DNA of 64,000 nt from NCBI GenBank assembly GCA_030267965.1, contig BRYA01000044.1, positions 4,250-68,249 of the forward strand, written 5' to 3'. Origin of the DNA: Triparma columacea. Lineage: Eukaryota; Sar; Bolidophyceae; Parmales; Triparmaceae. The translations under genes were made by a program, and so were the position numbers. Under the pieces are notes generated by a model. That model did not search any database. It saw only the letters and a program-made list of their open reading frames with translations, and was not told where the DNA came from. Of the stretch, positions 52,935 to 63,765 are shown piece after piece. The first letter of the stretch is position 1, and each line of letters opens with the position of its first letter.

Positions 52935-55070
52935 CTATTCCAAAACAAATTCGTGGTCCTTCTTCACAGTCGCATCCAAAATATCCATCAAAATTCCATC
53001 GGCCCCAAAGGTGGACAGCAGCTCCTCGATGTTGCTGGCGATGCTCGCCTCGTTCCCATCGCCTCTCCTGACGAAGAGTATGTTCCCCCCCCTAGTTTTC
53101 TTGAAGTCAGACTTGAAGTTCAAAATGATTGAGGACGTCGTCTCCTCCGCCCACGAGGGGGGAATCTCCCCGTATGTGGACCAGAAGGCGACACGCATTC
53201 CAAGATTATTCGCGGCTAGGAAGGCGGCCGGGTGACGATGTCCCGCGGCTCCCCTGTACCAAGTGGGCTGCTTCCCAATAACCTTGAAGTAGTCGATTGC
53301 AGCCTGGTGTACCCTGTTCTTGACGGGAGTCCAGCGCTCGGTGAAGTTCGCTCCGGTCGTGATTCCTATGTTGTGGGCCTTGCTGAGCTCGGCGATGAGG
53401 TGGGGATTCTGTTTCAAGTTCTCGGCAGTCACAAAAATTGTCAGCCTAGCCTCGTGCTTCTTGCAGGCAGCCCAAAGCTTGGCCTGGCCGTCTTCGGACC
53501 CCTCAGCAGCGGTGGGAGTGTCATTTGCGGGGAAGAGGTCGGCAAAGTCGACAGTGATGGAGACGCGGTTGGTGTTGGGTTGTCCGTGGGTGTAACATTT
53601 GGCGAACCAGTTGCTGCACAGGTTGCTGTACTTGTTGAGCATTGGAAGGCAGATCGCGGTGGTCGTCACGGCCAATGTGGCGAGGGAGTTAACAATTTTG
53701 TAAGCGTCGCCGCCCTCCATCCCCCAGCTGACGAGCGTCGCGGCAATCTGGTACTTGTGCCAAGCCTTGTAAGAAAGGACCCCGATGGGCAGGGCGAAGT
53801 AAAAGAGCAGGCCGATGGTGTCCCACGCGACCATTTGGAACTGCATGGACCCAACGGGATACCAGGACTCGGCGACGGCGCTAGCGAAGCAGGTGAGGAG
53901 GAGGGCAGTGGTGGCTCCCATGAAGACCTGGAAGAGGACGAGGGTGGGGTCACGGGCATAGGAAGTGTGCGCGTCGGCAAGGCGGACCGTGGAAAGAGCG
54001 AGGACGATGCGGAGGGAGCATAGGCAGGCGATGGAGAAGGATCGCACGACCGGAGGGCCACTCTTGCCGACGGTGAGGTGGCCATTTTTATGGCGGTGGT
54101 TGAGAACCAGCCAAGTCGCGGCGAGGATGGCAAAGAACACGACGAGAGAGGTGACGGGAGCGCGGACGGGAATGTGAGAGGCGCTCCCAAAGTCCAAGGT
54201 CGGAGGGACGCAAGCTAGCAGGGCGAGGGTGAGGATGGAGAGCCCCCTTTTGTTGGTGTAGTCGGGGATGAAGGTGATGAGCAGGGCCAGCACGACGACC
54301 AGGTTGGAAGCCGAAGAGGAAACGGAGGTGGAGGAGGGAGTGTGTGGGTTGACGTAGTAGGAGGTGAGGAAAACCGTGAGGGCCTGAGGTGCGAGGATGG
54401 ACAGGCGAGAGAGGTAGGAGTTCGAAGAGTGAGGCACGAGGAATCCGAAGGCGAAGGGGAGGGCGGCGAAAATGCAGTGGAGCGGAGGGTTCTTGGTAAT
54501 CAGCAGAGACATGAAAATGGCCGCGGAGAAAGTGGCGTTTTGAACTCCAGGTTTGGTGGAGTTAGACCCGTCATCGGTGAGCGAGTTGGATAGAAGGACC
54601 GAAAGTGCACCGCCGAAGGACGCAATGATGAAGGTAATGAGCTCGTAGGAAAAGGCGCTGGAGTCCTCATCCTCAGTCTCCCCAAACCACTTGCGGCGAT
54701 CATAGTAGGAGAGAGTGTTAGCGTGGCCCGACGTCGTGCACAATGCGGAAACTGGGAAGAAGGGGGGGGTGGGGGGGGGGTGAGCGGGGGGTAGTCAAGA
54801 AATTGTGCATGTTGACAAACAAATGACAAACCAGTTCGAGCAAACCTTACCGAATCCGCTGATTGCCAAGAGAATGATGAACGGAGGAGGGGCTTTCAAT
54901 AGCTTGGTTGATGGATCGTGAAGCGTCACGGGAGTGCCCCTCTCCCACTCCTTGGGAGCTCCGCGAACAGGCATGGACTTGGGCTTGGGCTTCCTTGTCG
55001 GAGACCTTGCTGGGTTTATATTTTTTTTAGAAGGGGACGAGGCGGGAGACTTTTGGGGTGAGGAAGGCAT
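52935..55070 (-). CDS. Polytopic membrane protein with a C-terminal NodB-like (polysaccharide deacetylase) domain
   Basis: Exons 55070-54851 and 54751-52935 (phase 1) give 678 aa. After a basic Ser/Pro-rich N terminus come about ten or eleven membrane segments (LLKAPPPFIILLAISGF, FIIASFGGALSVLLSN, LVVVLALLITFIPDY, FFAILAATWLVLN, and others). The last 200 residues look like a NodB homology domain: VSITVDFADLF, LTIFVTAENLKQNPHLI, NIGITTGANF, WYRGAAGHRHPAAF, MRVAFWSTYGE, and a final ILFVRRGDG segment. The usual Asp-Asp and His-x3-His metal ligands are not conserved, so deacetylase activity is doubtful. The start is chosen as the first ATG (MPSSPQKSP). Confidence 0.75.
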
Positions 55071-55376
55071 GATTCCGGGAAGTGGACGGGTGGGGGGGGT
55101 GTGGGGTAATGAGGTGGTAGTTTCGTTTCGAGCTTTTGGCCTGTCGGAGGTGAATGGAGAGGGAGTGTTCGAAGAGTGGTGAGTCGGCGTCCCAGCCAAC
55201 AATTACCAAAAGAGCTCCAAAATAATTAATAATACATAGAAAGACGCTAATTGGAACAAAATCTTATAGAGAGAGCGTAAAATAGGGTGCAGAATAGTAG
55301 GGACGTGCGGAGAAAGTAGAATTCAGAGACTCTCCGTTCCACCGTCGCCTTTCTCTGTGTAAAAAGCCACCCATCC

Positions 55377-56170
55377 ATGGCTCCTCTCGCTGATAGGGAA
55401 CCGTGTCCCAATAGAATTGTTGAAGATGTTGGGAATGCGTTTGCTTTAGGCGCCGTAGGGGGGAGTATATGGCATTCTGTCAAGGGTAAGGCAGTTCGAA
55501 GGCAGACAACTCCTTAGTACCAACCTTCCACAACACCATTCTAAGGATTGACCCACTAACTCGACCCTTTTGCCGTCGACTCGCTTGTAACTCCGCAGGT
55601 TCTTGGACTTCACCTAGTGGGAGCAAGATCAGGGGGGGTCTGAGTGCTGTCAAGGCTAGGGCACCCGTGCTGGGTGGTAATTTTGCTGTCTGGGGGGGTT
55701 GTTTCGCTACTCTGGATTGCACTTTGACGTATGTTAGGAAGAAGGAGGACCCTTGGAATGCAATTTTGAGCGGCTTTGGGACTGGGGGGATTCTGGCCGC
55801 GAGGGCCGGGCCCAAGGCTGCCACCCAGAGCGCCGTCGTGGGGGGGGTTCTTCTCGCCTTGATTGAGGGTCTCGGAATAATGATCACAAAGTACACAGCA
55901 CAGGGACCCCCCGGCGCGGAGGATTACGCCGCCCAGGGAGTTGCAGATCCCACGGCCCCCCCAACCATGGGAGGGCTCGGGGGGTTCGGAGGGCCGGGAG
56001 GTTCGACGGCGCCTCCTGGCTCGTCGATGCCTCTCCCTCCTGCGCCTTCCTTTGATGGGGGGCCTGCAGACACCGATACTTCTTTTGGAACCAGCTCGAC
56101 GTTCCAGTCGGAGGAGACCTCGGATGACAGCAAAGGGGGGGGATGGGGAAGTTGGTTCGGGGGGAAGTAA
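55377..56170 (+). CDS. TIM17: Mitochondrial inner-membrane translocase subunit TIM17
   Basis: Exons 55377-55485 and 55599-56170 give 226 aa. It forms the TIM23 presequence translocase with TIM23. Seen: [67 protein letters not shown], and [18 protein letters not shown]. Four membrane segments as usual. The C-terminal extension after residue 140 is rich in Gly, Pro and Ser and longer than in yeast. It overlaps nothing and converges on the PUB-domain gene. Confidence 0.95.
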
Positions 56171-56262
56171 AGGTTGAGAGGGGAGGAGTTCAGGTTGAGG
56201 GGGCTAAAAATATGTCCCATATTGTATGAACTTTGCTGCTTAATTTTGTTGTTGCGTATAAC

Positions 56263-57367
56263 CTAAGACAATACCTCCACAATCTCCTTTATTCGGTCGA
56301 ACCAGCGCATCCATCCGTCCATGTCGGCTTCAAGGTTGGGCTCCACCAGCACGAGAATTTTGGCAGCAGGCTCGTCTATCGTCTGCAATTTCCAACCAGC
56401 GGCAAGGAAGAGCTCTTTCCCGCCCTCATGCTGCCCGAAGTCATTCATAAATTTCTCATTGTCAATCTTTATCCGACGGAAGTTCTCGTTGTCAGGGTGG
56501 GACTTTATCTGAGAGTATAATTGGAGGAGGATTGGCTTTGAGGTTGGGGGGAGCTTGGAAAGTTGGGCTGAGAAGGAAGCTGTTGAGACCTCAATGGATG
56601 ATATCCATGCTGTGGGGTGGTCGGGGGGGGGGGTAAGGGGAGGTGGGGGGGAAGCTAACAAGACCTGGGGATTTCGTGGATCGGGTTCAACCCCTTACTC
56701 ACCCCGCTCAGCCTCCAGCTCGGCGGCCGCCTTCTGACGCTCCTCCTCCTCCTGCTGCAAGCGAACCTGCCTTGCAGCCTCCGCAGCAACACGCAACTTC
56801 TCCCTCTCCTCATCCTCCTTCGCCTTCTGAAGCTGGGCTTCAGTCATGGAGCTGGGGGAGAGAGGGGTCAGGGGGGGTTGGCAAGAGCAGCGAAATGAAA
56901 GCAGCCGCCCCGCACAACCATGCTCACCTCAACCTCTCCTCCTCCTCAGCCTTCCTCTTGGCTTCCAGTCTCTCCTGCTGAGCCTTCGCCTCTTCTGCGA
57001 CCCTGACCTCCTCTGCCAACCTCTCCTCCTCCTCGATCTTTTGAAAAGCCTCCAAAAGTCCGCCCGATATGAGCCCATCAAGCTTCCCAGATACCGTCTC
57101 AAAGTCATCGAGCAATTTTTTCACTTTCTTCTTCATATTTTCACCGTAGCGTGAGTTTCCCGTCACGGGATCTATCTCAGTGAGCCTTTTCTTGTAGCCG
57201 TTTACCTTCTCTTGAAGTTCATCACGAGATGTTTTGGTCTGAATGACAAACTTCGAGGAGAGGCTTGAGTTTAACATTGTTAAAGGGGTCTTAGCGCATT
57301 CTTCCAGGGTCTCGGTGTCTTGTATGAGGTTGTTCAGCGCCTTTGTGTTCTTAGTGAACTCGCTCAT
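56263..57367 (-). CDS. Coiled-coil protein with a C-terminal PUB (PUG) domain
   Basis: Exons 57367-56928, 56851-56703 and 56609-56263 give 311 aa. The N-terminal half is helical (ALNNLIQDTETLEECAKTP, NMKKKVKKLLDDFETVSGKL), then a Glu/Arg/Lys-rich coiled coil spans two exons. The C-terminal PUB domain reads LLQLYSQIKSHPDNENFRRI, NEKFMNDFGQHEGGKELFLA, AGWKLQ, ILVLVEPNLEADMDGWM. PUB domains bind the C-terminal tail of the AAA ATPase p97/Cdc48, so a role in ubiquitin-linked protein extraction is likely. A specific orthologue is not recognised. Confidence 0.85.
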
Positions 57368-57510
57368 GGTCTATAATTGATAGATGATTGGAAGAGTTTT
57401 TTGGAGTTTTGACAAAATGTTTTGGGATGTTGGGGGGAGCGTGAGAGAGGGTTCAAACGAACGTCAAAAATGTGGGCCTTGCGTGCGCTTGAGTACAAAA
57501 CTTGTCGTTA

Positions 57511-58942
57511 TTATTGTCGCGATTCCTTCAAGAAATCCCCCAATTTCTGCATTGCAATCTCAAGCTCTTCCTGGGAGGTGGCGTAAGAAATGCGAATGGT
57601 TCCGGGCGCGCCAAAGCTTGAGCCGGGGACGAGCGCAAGAGCCTTGTTTTCCAAAAGGTCCAGGCAGAGGGTGGCATCATCGCCATCGTAATATGCAGAG
57701 ACATCAGGGAGGACGTAAAAAGCCCCGTCAGGAGTAAATGACTTCACGTCAGGCATCGCGGCTAATTTGGACAGGACGTAGTCGCGTTTCTAGGTGTGCA
57801 GGGTGGAAGATATGGTGTGGGAGGTGCAAGGGGCAAAGTTTGGATGTTAGGGGGGGTGCAAATATATTGAGGGGAAGTCAACTACTACTGAATTGCCAAA
57901 ACAAAGTTTTCTCGCCATTTTTTCTACTCACCTTGCGCATAATCTCTACGTTTGCCTCCATCTCCGACTCCTGGACCTTGGTGAGGGCGGCGACCCCGGC
58001 AGCCTGCGAAATGCTGCTGGCACATGAAGTGAGCTGGGACTGAATCGTAATGCAAGGCTTCAGGAGGTTTGCAGGGGCCGCCATGTAACCCAAACGCAAC
58101 CCAGTCATAGCGTAAGCCTTTGAGAAGCCATTTACCGTGAGGGTGCGATCGTACATGCCGGGGAGGGAGGCGAAGGAGACGTGGGGGTTGGAGGGGTTGT
58201 AGACGAGACGCTCGTAGATCTCGTCAGATAGGACGGCTAGCTGGGGGTAATCACGAATGACGTCGGCAATCTCAGACATTAGGGATGCAGAGTGAACGGC
58301 ACCGGAGGGATTTGAAGGGTTACAAAATATTATCATTTTCGTCTTTGGGGTGATGGCAGCAGCAAGCGCCTTGGGGTTGACGAGGAACTCATCTTCAATC
58401 GTGGTGGGAAGTATCACAGGGGTCGCCCCTGTCAGGGCGACCATCTCAGGGTATGAGGGCCAATAGGGGGCGGGAATTATCACCTCATCTCCAGGTCCAC
58501 AGATAGCAAACACACCCTGGTACACAGACTGCTTCGCGCCATTAGAGACAAGAATCTCCGTGGACTTGTATTGGAGGTGTTTCCTCTTGAGGAGATCTGC
58601 GGCAATCGCAGACCGAAGCTCTTCCGTCCCAGTTACTGCAGTATAAGTAGTTTGCCCAGAGGAGATGGCATTTACAAGTTCGTCCAGGACTACCTGCGGC
58701 GGAGGAAAGTCCGGCTCGCCAACGCAAAGCGATGTCACCTTTTTACCCTCTGCCTCCATCGCCTTCACCTTCGAGAAGAGCTCCACAGTCGCAGACATCT
58801 TAATTTCAGCGACCAGGGGGTTGGGGAGGATGGAGTTCAGAGACGTAGGAGGCCGAAGATGGGTGGTGAAGGATGGCGGTGATACAAGGGAGATGATTGA
58901 AGGGAGGGGGGAGAAGAGGAGCAGCAAGAAGCATAACTTCAT
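57511..58942 (-). CDS. Class I aminotransferase (aspartate aminotransferase type Ib), probably plastid-targeted
   Basis: Exons 58942-57932 and 57789-57511 (phase 0) give 429 aa. A PLP enzyme: LCVGEPDFPPPQVV, YTAVTGTEELRSAIA, VSNGAKQSVYQGVFA, PAPYWPSYPEMVAL, IFCNPSNPSGAVHS, LSDEIYERLVY, the PLP lysine in NGFSKAYAMTGLRLGY, and the substrate Arg in RISYATSQEELE. The subgroup resembles prokaryote-type aspartate/prephenate aminotransferases found in plastids. The leader (MKLCFLLLLFSPLPSII) followed by Ser/Thr/Pro-rich sequence is a bipartite plastid signal; the mature protein probably begins near MSATVELFSKVKAME. Confidence 0.92.
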
Positions 58943-59139
58943 GAAGTGATTTTCAGCTCGGAATTGCAAGGTTGGACTTTATTCGACAGGGTGTACGAGA
59001 TGTATACTTTATCTTAGAGAGAGGCTGTTGAATTGTTAGATGACTAGATTTAGTCACAAATAACGAACGGTTAATTCCGACAACGGTAGTTGGAAGAAGT
59101 TGACAAAATGTGCCAAAATTTTCTGGTGACACGTTTGAA
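58943..59139. other. 5' flank of the aminotransferase gene
   Basis: Short region of ordinary composition; no coding frame or repeat recognised. Confidence 0.4.
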
Positions 59140-59460
59140 ATTTGCACTTTAGAGCTTTCAGAATATGATTCAAAAGTTCAAAATACAAATTAAGATATTA
59201 AAAAATTCGTTAGTAACTTTTTTAGTTTTTTTGAAAATTTAGATTTCATATTTAACAATTGAAATGTGTATATAAATATCTATGGTCATTTTACAATATA
59301 CTGAAGAATATGTAAAGTCTAAATAATGTATTGAAAAATATAATTTTCATCTTATCAGGATCATATATTTAAGAGCTATATAAGATTTTTTGTTAACAAT
59401 TTATAATTTAATATCTTGACTAAAATTTCTATGACGTTTAGACAAATCAACTAACTCCAA
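59140..59460. other. AT-rich intergenic island
   Basis: About 320 nt strikingly rich in A and T, unlike any other stretch here, with A/T runs and no ORF. Flanked by the start of the aminotransferase gene and the end of the permease gene. Confidence 0.7.
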
Positions 59461-59548
59461 ACCAAAAGTTGTTGCTTGGCAAGCCTCCCTACGCCGCTAA
59501 AAATCATAAACGCCTCCACGTTCTAAACTGACATGAAGTACACACTCT

Positions 59549-61540
59549 TTATATCTCTCCCCCCCCTTCTCCCCCCCCTCCACTTCTCTCTTCTCCACCC
59601 AACAGCCCTACATTGTCCTTGTCCGTAAGCTCAATGCCCCCCTCCCCTCCCCCTTCCCCCCCCTTCCACCCATCGTTGTTCCCAATAGAGTTCCTGATGC
59701 TGTATCCGAAGTAAAGCAGTGTCGTCAGCCCCATGTAGACAGTGAGCAACCCTAGCCCAAGAACTTCAAGCTGGGCGATTAAATACCAGTTAATAAAGAT
59801 CGCGGTGCATGGGAGGAAGGGTACCATGGGTGTCCTGAACAGATTCTCCTCGCCGTTCTTCATCCTCGCCTCTGGACATTCCTTACCAATTTTGCGCGCC
59901 ACCCAGCAGACGAAAAAGATTGTGAAGACGAAGGTCAACGTCCCGAACCAGTTCTTCACCCTGACAAAAATGAGGCTTCCAACGAAGCTCACGAAATTGA
60001 TACTAGCGATCGATCGCTCAAGTGACCCCCCCCCGCTACTGGTCCTCCGCAACAACAACAAACTACTGTCTGTAAGAGAAAACGACACCAGCACCCCCGC
60101 TGAAATCATGTCGTTTAACAAACTGAAGGGCACGAACGCCGCGATGATCGTCATGATAGCCCCACATATTAAAATGCCCTTTGTCAAATTTCCCTCTCCA
60201 CCTCCACTATAGTCAATCTCCCTAAATACCTTGGGGAGGAGTCCGTCCAAGCTCATCATGTAGTAGACACGGGGCTGGGCGAGCAAACTCACAAGAACAA
60301 CGAGAGGCAGAGTGAAGACCTCCCCGGCTGCCGCGAATTGGGCTGCCACAGTCGCCCCATTATAATGAAAGGCATCGGGGAATCCGCTCGATTCGCTGCG
60401 GGAGGGATGGTGGGATAGGAGGAGGGTGAGGGAAGAGCTCGTGGGGGGAGGAGGGGATTGGATGATTAAAACGACGACATTGATACAATCAATGGAACCA
60501 TCAAACTAAGGAAGTCGCTCCGCTCCTCCGCTCCTCCGCTCCTCCGCTCCTCTGCTCCTCCCTCCTCCACTCCTCCCTCTCACCTTATCAACTCATAGGG
60601 CTGCATCCCCGTCAAGGCGGCAGTAGCCATCACGTAGAGAGTAGCAGCGCCCATTATGGTGAGCATGACCGCCCTAGGCACGTTAACCGAGGGGTTGATG
60701 GCCTCCCCCGCCACACAGCAAACCTCGTCATACCCGAGGTAGCCAAAGAAGGACGAAGTTGCCCCCCTGATGACCCCCGCAAACCCCCCCACGAACTCTT
60801 TATTCGTCTCAGGGTTGACAGAGTGCGGAGGCACGAAAGGCCTCACGTTGCCGACCTTGAAAAGGAAGAACCCTCCAATGGTCATGAAAAGGACCACCAT
60901 TACCTTTGCCACCGTCACAACGTTCGTGACGCGCTTCGACTCCCTAACCCCCCTGTACAATAGGTACACAGTGAGGCCCGAAAGCAGCCCCGCAAGAGGG
61001 TTGAAACTATCAGGCCCAAAGGGCTCGAAAACCTTCTCCGCCCAATCCCCAGCCTCCATCTCTACCTTGAGCCACTCCAGAACCTTGTCCCCCCAGCTCC
61101 TCGCCACCGCGGACCCGGATATCATATACTCTGAGAAGGGTAAGGGTGAGATGATCTTAAATTTGGAGCCTATTTCCATTGTTCATCTCACCTAAAGTAA
61201 GGCAAGCTGCTGCAACCACGGCAAAGTATTCCCCCATGCAAGTGTACACATACGCGTACGCGGAACCGGAGACAGGAATTTTCGCCGAAAGCTCCGCATA
61301 GCAGCAGCCGGAGAGCACGGCGCAGAACCCCGAGATAACGAAGCAAAGAGGGGTGGCAGGACCGGCGAATCGACAGGCGATGAAACCTGAGAGGACAAAT
61401 ATTCCGCTGCCTATCGTGCCCCCGAGACCGAGGGACACGAGATCCTTCAGGGTCATATGCCGAGGTATCGCCATCCCTTCCACTTGCGCTTCCTCAGATG
61501 TAAGAGCGAGGGGTTTCCGGAGCGCCCAATTCCGCCCCAT
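59549..61540 (-). CDS. Cationic amino acid transporter (APC superfamily permease)
   Basis: Exons 61540-61192, 61130-60584 and 60395-59549 give 580 aa. The first helix carries the substrate-binding Gly motif GLGGTIGSGIFVLSG; further CAT-family marks are GCCYAELSAKIPVSGSAYAY, FFGYLGYDEVCCVAGEAINP, PRAVMLTIMGAATLYV, LLAQPRVYYMMSLDGLLP and LINDMISAG-like NDMISAGVLVSFSL. About 14 membrane segments are expected, as in the CAT1 group, which imports arginine and lysine. The C-terminal tail is Gly/Glu-rich and cytosolic. Intron 2 carries an 8-nt repeat near its donor. A single ATG at the N terminus fits. Confidence 0.9.
60518..60557. repeat. 8-nt tandem repeat (five copies, degenerate beyond) in a permease intron
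   Basis: CTCCGCTC units at 60518, 60526, 60534, 60542 and 60550 (one changed), fading out towards the 5' splice site at 60583 on the minus strand. Confidence 0.85.
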
Positions 61541-61861
61541 AATTTTAGTGTGGTTTTGGGAAGCTTAGTGACTTCACGTTTGTTAAAGCCTACTTAGTGT
61601 GCGTCACTACACTCAGTACAACGATGGCAAACGATTGGTCCTTGAAATTCGACTATTTCCCCCTGAAAGTAGATTTGCCAAAAAAGATAGAACAATATTT
61701 CCAAGTTCACTTCTCTCCTAGCGTTACTCACAACTTCATAACACCCACACATACACTGTAAACGTAGGCTAAGACCATTAATTTGAAGTATATACTTTGA
61801 AAATTAGCCCATAACTCTCAAAAAAGTTGATCTTCCTTTTGCTGTCGATCGTCTCGCCATC
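61541..61861. promoter_or_regulatory. Divergent intergenic region of the permease and GILT genes
   Basis: About 320 nt between two start codons. No TATA-like box, repeat or RNA gene recognised. Confidence 0.4.
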
Positions 61862-62470
61862 ATGTCCGGACTCGTATCTGTGCAGCTCTCCATGGAGGCA
61901 CTGTGTCCAGACTGCATAAACTATTCCGCCACTCAAATCTCCGCCCTCATGTCGGCCGTTCCCTCCATCGTGTCACTTTCAGTCCTCCCGTATGGCAACG
62001 CCTCTCCAAACTCCTCCACCGGCGGTTGGGACTGTCAGCACGGTGTGAACGAGTGCATAGGTAATATGTACCTCGCTTGCGCCCAGTCGCACTTCCCCAC
62101 CGTTGACGCTGCTACATCCATCCCTCAGTGGTTTCCTTTTTATGAGTGCATGGAGAGTTCGAATGACAACAAGAATCGAGTGGGTCCATACAACACCACC
62201 GCGGCTATAACATGCGCTGAAGGATTAGACTGGAACATCATATCTGATTGTGCAGGCCCTGACCCGTCTTTGGGTTCTGAGAATGACGGGAGCCCTCTCA
62301 TGCAATCTATTGCGGAGGCGACGCCAGAGCACACCTTCGTGCCGTGGGTTGTTGTTGACGGAGAAACCGTAGCTGACGACGGCGACGGATATCCGGCTGG
62401 AGATCTTACAGCGATTGTGTGCAAAGCGTATGAGGGGGATGAGCTTCCTGATGCGTGTGCGGGGAATTAA
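61862..62470 (+). CDS. GILT-like thiol reductase
   Basis: Single exon, 202 aa. The gamma-interferon-inducible lysosomal thiol reductase family reduces protein disulfides at acidic pH. Both hallmarks are present: the CxxC active site in EALCPDC and the family signature CQHGVNECIGNMYLAC. Then comes FPFYECMES and the cis-Pro region FVPWVVVDGETV. Usual members carry a signal peptide, but the frame begins only about 14 residues before CxxC and has a stop upstream without another ATG, so a leader exon may be missing or the protein is not secreted. Confidence 0.88.
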   Translation: MSGLVSVQLSMEALCPDCINYSATQISALMSAVPSIVSLSVLPYGNASPNSSTGGWDCQHGVNECIGNMYLACAQSHFPTVDAATSIPQWFPFYECMESSNDNKNRVGPYNTTAAITCAEGLDWNIISDCAGPDPSLGSENDGSPLMQSIAEATPEHTFVPWVVVDGETVADDGDGYPAGDLTAIVCKAYEGDELPDACAGN

Positions 62471-62641
62471 AATAAATTTTGTGACATTAAAGATAGATGG
62501 GAGAGGGCGAATACTATTTACGGTGGCTGTGGCAAACATTGTGCTGTGACGGCGATGAGTTTTATGCTTCAATTTCCCTTCCAAGAAGCAAAAAAACTGA
62601 CTATAAAAAGTGAAAAACATGGAGAGGAAGGCAAACAAAAA

Positions 62642-63717
62642 ATGCTCTCCTCCCTCATCATCACACACAGCCGTAGTGTGACTACTAGGCCATCAATCAC
62701 ATCTAGGCCCCTTTCATCACTCTCATTAAACGACTTAACATTCGAACCAGGGTCGCGTCATTCTGTAAGTGGAGAAATGATGTGCTCAGATGATGTGCCC
62801 GTCGCTTGTTTGGAGTTGCTAATATTGTGCTCCTATGGATTTATGATCACCATACGATCACTCTACGACCAATATACGACTGTAAAATCCCAATATATCC
62901 CAAATTTTCCTCCCCTTCCACTCTAATAAGTGCGAAATTAACCCTCACTTCCCGTCTGACCTTTCGTTCCCTCACAGAAAAAGAGAGTTGGTCGCGGTAT
63001 CGGTAGCGGATTGGGCAAAACATGTGGCAAGGGACACAAAGGAAAAAAGGCACGCGCAGGAAGAGGCATACCACTTGGGTTCGAGGGAGGGCAGACACCA
63101 ATGTACAGGAGATTGCCGAAGAGAGGCTTTAGCAAGCCTAACAAGAAGGAAGTGAGTATCGCATGAAGCTCGCAACGCCCCGCCACCCCCCTCTCACACC
63201 TTAAACTAACCCCCCTCACCCATCCCTTCCCATCTCTCCCCTCTCCCAGTTTGAGACTGTGGGGTTGAATAAAATAGAGGACTATGTCTCCATGGGTAGA
63301 CTCTCTCCCACCGGCACCGGGTCCGGCGGCGTCATAACAATGAAGGACCTCATAGACGCCAACGTCGTCTCAAGCATAAAGCACGGCGTCAAGCTCGTCG
63401 CCAGTGACAAGGTCAAGACCTCCAAGGACATTTCATGCAAGTACCCCCTCAACCTTGAGGTCAGCAGCGTCTCTTCGCAGGCTATTGCCTCGATTGAGGC
63501 TGCGGGAGGGTCCGTCGTCGCGACTCACTTCAACCGCCTCGCCCTCCGTGCCCTCCTCAAGCCCCACAAGTTTGAGCCAGGCATGATCCCCAGGAGGGCC
63601 AGGCCACCGCCCAAGATGATGGAGTACTACACGAGGTACGAGAAGAGGGGGTACCTTAGTAAGGAGATCCAGCTGGAGAGACAACTTAGGAAGCTGGGGC
63701 TGGAGGATAAAAAGTAG
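62642..63717 (+). CDS. MRPL15: Mitochondrial large-subunit ribosomal protein uL15m
   Basis: Exons 62642-62764, 62978-63151 and 63250-63717, all phase 0, give 254 aa. The presequence is Ser/Thr/Arg-rich ([18 protein letters not shown]). The bacterial-type uL15 core follows: [13 protein letters not shown] joined to [38 protein letters not shown], and the C-terminal [14 protein letters not shown]. An ATG upstream at 62546 is in frame but would add a charged stretch not expected in a presequence. Confidence 0.92.
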
Positions 63718-63765
63718 CGAGAGAGCTTTGTGCAAATAAAATGGAGAAATTTTCCTGTTCCCTGA

